64,000 nucleotides of DNA from Saccopteryx bilineata. Lineage: Eukaryota > Chordata > Mammalia > Chiroptera > Emballonuridae. This document shows positions 60,526 to 64,000 of the stretch, piece after piece (positions within the stretch are counted from its first letter, which is position 1; each line of letters begins with the position of its first letter). The notes under the pieces are model-generated. The model did not search any database, was not told where the DNA came from, and worked only from the letters and a program-made list of their open reading frames with translations. The stretch is taken from contig NC_089490.1 in assembly GCF_036850765.1 (NCBI RefSeq), positions 295,474,982-295,538,981 on the forward strand, given 5' to 3'. Made by a program: the position numbers and the translations under genes.

Positions 60526-61232
60526 TGTTGGTCAAATAAGTTTGTAAATATGATATATATGTTTGCTCGCTTATATTAATAGTTTGCATTGGGTGTGGGA
60601 GACAGGCTATAAACTAGCAAAGTCATTATAGCCTAAGGCTTAGTTTTAAGACTTAGCTTTTCCCGCCCTCTTAATACTAAGATCTTCTCAGTACTAAGCT
60701 TTTCCCTACACCTATGGCTGTTGCATGATATGGGGTGGTGCACTCTTATGAGGAATCCCATTTATGCCTCAGATAAGTGACTTTGTATCAGAGACTTCCT
60801 TATTTGTTATATTGGTTTAAAGGTTTTGATTTCTATACTATAAAATGGGGCAGACCAGGAGCTCTCTTGCTGGGTTCCTGAAATTAGCATCAGAGGAGAG
60901 AGGCAGCCAAGATGGCGGAGTGCTGAAGGAAAAGCCATTTTATGCAGAGTTTGTACAGAGAGAAGGAATTGGGGAACAGAGGTGAATAAGGCTGGTGAGG
61001 TAGAAACCTTTGATTCTAGGAAACTAAGATGAGTCAGTGGCTTTGGGAACCCTAAATGGAAAGGGAAGTGTTTTCCCACTGTGTGTATTTCTTGCCCGCT
61101 GGTGCAAGCTAGAATTAAAGCTAATGGCCCACCAGTTCTTGGCTCCGTTGTTTCATGACCGTTTGTCCAAATCCAATGCAAACCTGCACGGGCCAGGTGG
61201 CTGTGATGGTGGCTATGGCTACTGGCTTTATA
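60526..61232 (+). mobile_element. Solo LTR related to the provirus
   Basis: It starts TGTTGGTCAAATAAGTTTG, nearly identical to the provirus LTR at 44,672, and ends GGCTTTATA (terminal CA changed to TA). A perfect 5 bp duplication AATCC lies at 60,521-60,525 and 61,233-61,237. It has a TATA box TATAAAA at 60,839-60,845, a YY1 motif AAGATGGCGG at 60,909-60,918, and a damaged polyadenylation signal near 61,113. Length 707 bp. Confidence 0.95.
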
Positions 61233-61237
61233 AATCC

Positions 61238-62385
61238 TTACTCAAGTTTCTCCTCTGTGATCAAGGGCTAAACCATTGGTTTCTAAAGAGAGAACCCTGT
61301 AGCAAATACTTGAAATAAAATTCAATCTTATCTAAAAACAAAACACAATTCTTTTTCTGTTTAACCTTCTCTGTTCATTTTACCTGTCAGTTCCCAAACT
61401 TTTTGCTCTTTATATGCAATCATCAATCAAGCTTTTATATCTCAGTCTTCTTATTAAGACTTTTTTTCTCTCAAACTCCAAGAATGTCCTTCAGAACAGT
61501 AAAATTTGGTGTGATTTGTTAAAGGGATGACTGTGGCTTCTGGAGCCTTTCCAATAGCTTGTATGCAAGGTGACAGGTCTGCATATTAAACAAGAGAAGG
61601 GGAGGTGATACCCACACACATTGGTATTAACAGTCTCTTCATTCATAAAACCACTTCACCTTCCTGTAATTACTCTGCTACCCATTCATGAAAGTGAGGC
61701 TTCTAGGAAACAAATTGGATTGGTGAACAAATGCAAATTCAATGACAATGACAGGGGTAGGCATATGAAAAGGGAGAGGAGGCATTCAGTATGCAAATTC
61801 CCTAGTCTTTCTATACATCCATCTACAACTCCTGCCTTGGAATAAATTGTGAAGCAGTTACAGCTCCTGACTTTCTCCTCCATTCTCATTTCTAAAGCCT
61901 GGGTGGCAGGAGGGTGGGAGTTGGTTCCCAGCAGAATTACAGAGCTCAGTAGTATAACTGTCAAAATCTCTCTTAAAAGAGGTCAAGCTATGTGCATTAT
62001 CCGTGTTAGGAAAAGGCTTTCCTTTGTTGATAGTGTCTATTCAAAGAATTGGCATTTAACAAATATGCTAATTAAAGCTTAGGCTGCATGCTATCATGTT
62101 TGCTATGCATTTTGTGACAAGTTCTTTTGTGTTTTTATGTTACTATACCTCTTCGGTAGATTATATTGCTGATTGCCAAATCAAAATGTTGAATCAGGGC
62201 ACAACATGCAATGAGAGAAAACCAGGGTTTTTTTTACTGCTTAACCTTTGTTTGATTTTGATGGGGACAACTGCTAAAAAAGTAAAAAGCATATACTTTA
62301 CCACCTAAAGCAAAGCATGATCTCTGATTACACATCTTTTTCTGAAAGATATGAAGAATACAGATGAGAAGACAAGAAATAAAGA
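61238..62385. other. Unassigned sequence
   Basis: No repeat or exon recognised. Confidence 0.5.
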
Positions 62386-62387
62386 AT

Positions 62388-62712
62388 AGTGTCAGCCCAG
62401 CATGTTGGAGTGGAGTCCTGGGTTCAATTCCCAGCCAGGGCACATAGGAGAAGCGCACATCTGCTTCTCCACCCTTCTCCCTCTCCTTTCTCTCTGTCTC
62501 TCTCTTCCCCTCCCGCAGTCAAGGCTCCACTGGAACAAGGTTGGCCCGGATGCTGAGGATGGCTCCATGGCCTCTGCCTCAGGTGCTAGAATGGCTCTGT
62601 TTGCAATGGAGCAATGCTCCAGATGGGCAGAGCATCAACCCCTAGTGGGCATGCTGACTGCATGTGGGAGTCTGTCTTTGACTTCTTGCTTCTCACTTCA
62701 GAAAAATACAAA

Positions 62713-62776
<64 letters not shown>

Positions 62777-62778
62777 AA
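62388..62778 (+). mobile_element. Bat VES/Rhin-1-type SINE, slightly 5'-truncated, AAAG tail
   Basis: It begins GTGTCAGCCCAGCATG, downstream of the A-box, and has B-box GGTTCAATTCC, pyrimidine block and body, and CAGAAAAATAC. The tail has become (AAAG)n (62,713-62,778). The target duplication is not clear because of the A/G-rich flanks. Confidence 0.92.
62713..62778 (+). repeat. (AAAG)n microsatellite in a SINE tail
   Basis: About 16 units of AAAG. Frames of Lys-Glu-Arg repeats across it are not genes. Confidence 0.96.
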
Positions 62779-62779
62779 A

Positions 62780-63435
62780 GAAAACTGAAAAAAATACATA
62801 CTTGTTTCAATATTCGGGGCAAAGGAATGAAACTTGTAGTTACATTCACAGTTTGCAATAACACACTAAATTGAGATTCTAGTCAAGGAGCAATTTCCAC
62901 TTGTTATGTATATGTATGTGTTTGTTATTAAGCATTAACACAGGATCATACAATACAAGATTAAGATAAATTGAGGTCTTTCTCTTTCCTTCTTAATTTA
63001 CTTCCTTATTCCATATACAAAGAACATGCTTGAATATCAGAGACTTGACCTAAATTTCATTTCAAGAAGGTTGCCTGAAATTTACAACGTGAAAAAAGAG
63101 GGAGGTGCATTTGATTTCCCATAGTTCAAATCTGGGAAATATTAGCATAAGCCCTTTGATGATCATGACAGTAAGTCTGGAGAATTAATCTCTCAAGCAA
63201 TCAGAATTCAGATCTACAACTTTATAGATCAGAATGACCTATTTTAATTAATTATTCCAGATACAAAGAGACAGCTGCTTTATATAGAAGATTGGAGCTG
63301 TTTACTTTCAGGACCAGGTTACCTTGAGTAAATCACTCTCAAAACTTGACTTCACATGTGATTTTTTTGAGTGATCTTTAAATTGGAGAAAAGCTATGTG
63401 GCCTGCTGGGAAGCAGCACAGAAACATAGCAAACA
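62780..63435. other. Unassigned sequence
   Basis: Nothing recognised. Confidence 0.5.
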
Positions 63436-63439
63436 CATA

Positions 63440-63600
63440 TCAAACATTGAAACACACGGCCTGTGTTTCAATTCTGCTTTCTTTGCTTATTAGCTGTTTA
63501 ATTTTGGACAAGTTACTTAACCTTTTTGCGCCTCAGCTTTTCATTTATAAAACGTGGACAGTCATACTATGTTCATACTATGTTCACAAATAATTTATAC
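63440..63600 (+). repeat. MIR SINE
   Basis: 'tgtgtttcaattctgctttc', 'tggacaagttacttaacc', 'cgcctcagcttttcatttataaaac' follow forward MIR order well. Confidence 0.85.
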
Positions 63601-63809
63601 AAACCTATCATTACTTATATAGCTATTGTTACTGCATATATATTATTATTTGTAATAGAGCATAAAGAAGTATTTAACAAGTTAAACAAAAAGACAATAT
63701 ACTGTGGAAACTCGGCATTTTAATCCATCTCATTTCATATTGCTTACTTACTTCATTCTAAGTATTTCACTGGTATGCTCATGTACACAAAAATTAAATT
63801 AAATAACTA

Positions 63810-64000
63810 AAATAATAATTGCTAATGCTTATTGTTCACTTACCATGAGACTTGCACTGTTCAAAGTGCTTTTTACAGATATTATCTTATATAATTTCAC
63901 AATAAGCCTATAGAATGGGTATTCCTATTGTATTTCCATTTTACAGAAAAGAAAACTGAGAAATAAGAAACTTGCCTAGAGTCAATCAGTAGGTAGCAGA
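63810..64000 (-). repeat. MIR SINE, runs off the window
   Basis: 'ttgctaatgcttattgttcacttacc', 'ttgcactgttcaaagtgc', 'tttacagatattatc', 'ccattttacagaaaagaaaactgag', 'aacttgcctagagtcaatcag' are reverse-strand MIR. It continues beyond the window end. Confidence 0.85.

Overview
This window looks like an intergenic or intronic stretch of a bat chromosome. It is AT-rich, and no host exon, promoter or RNA gene could be recognised on either strand. The bat assignment rests on about a dozen tRNA-derived SINEs of the VES / Rhin-1 kind. One class is about 390 bp with a head reading CCCTGGCCGGTTGGCTCAG; a second starts CCTGACCTGTGGTGGCGCAG. L1 3' ends of a type I associate with bats point the same way. 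A horseshoe bat or close relative is my best guess, not proven. Old eutherian repeats (L2, MIR, MaLR LTRs, MER20, Tigger, L1M) form the background.

Layout. 1-13.2 kb: mostly unassigned AT-rich DNA with three SINEs and decayed L2/MIR. 13.2-17.2 kb: a nest in which an old L1M 3' end is split by a 2.56 kb Tigger transposon (TA duplication, broken minus-strand transposase), by a solo LTR, and by a younger L1 3' end. 17.2-31 kb: unassigned sequence, L2 fragments, and large GGAA and GATA microsatellites. 31-37 kb: a hAT element carrying a SINE inside it, an L2, two MaLR LTRs, and a SINE with a clean target duplication. 37.3-46.8 kb: the most interesting part. It holds a minus-strand solo LTR, a tandem GATA array, a 5'-truncated endogenous retrovirus, and two further minus-strand solo LTRs. 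46.8-64 kb: more SINEs, MaLR LTRs, a hAT MITE with a perfect 8 bp duplication, MER20, another solo LTR, and MIR/L2.

The one large protein-coding feature is the retroviral pol frame at 41,145-43,970. It keeps every catalytic motif I can check in protease, reverse transcriptase, RNase H and integrase. It is preceded, in the same frame, by the 3' part of gag and a single TAG. It is followed by a TGA and a Trp-rich tail, then a polypurine tract and the 3' LTR. There is no env, and the 5' LTR and 5' gag are missing. Motif style and 5 bp target duplications suggest a class III (ERV-L-like) element. Five other LTR copies related to this family lie in the window, four with perfect 5 bp duplications. 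The locus has therefore been hit repeatedly, and one solo LTR sits in opposite orientation inside the provirus's own 3' LTR.

No operon, CRISPR array or host gene was found. The interest lies in nested mobile elements, possible regulatory cargo (YY1-like and TATA motifs in LTRs, a GATA array, MER20), and the well-preserved pol.
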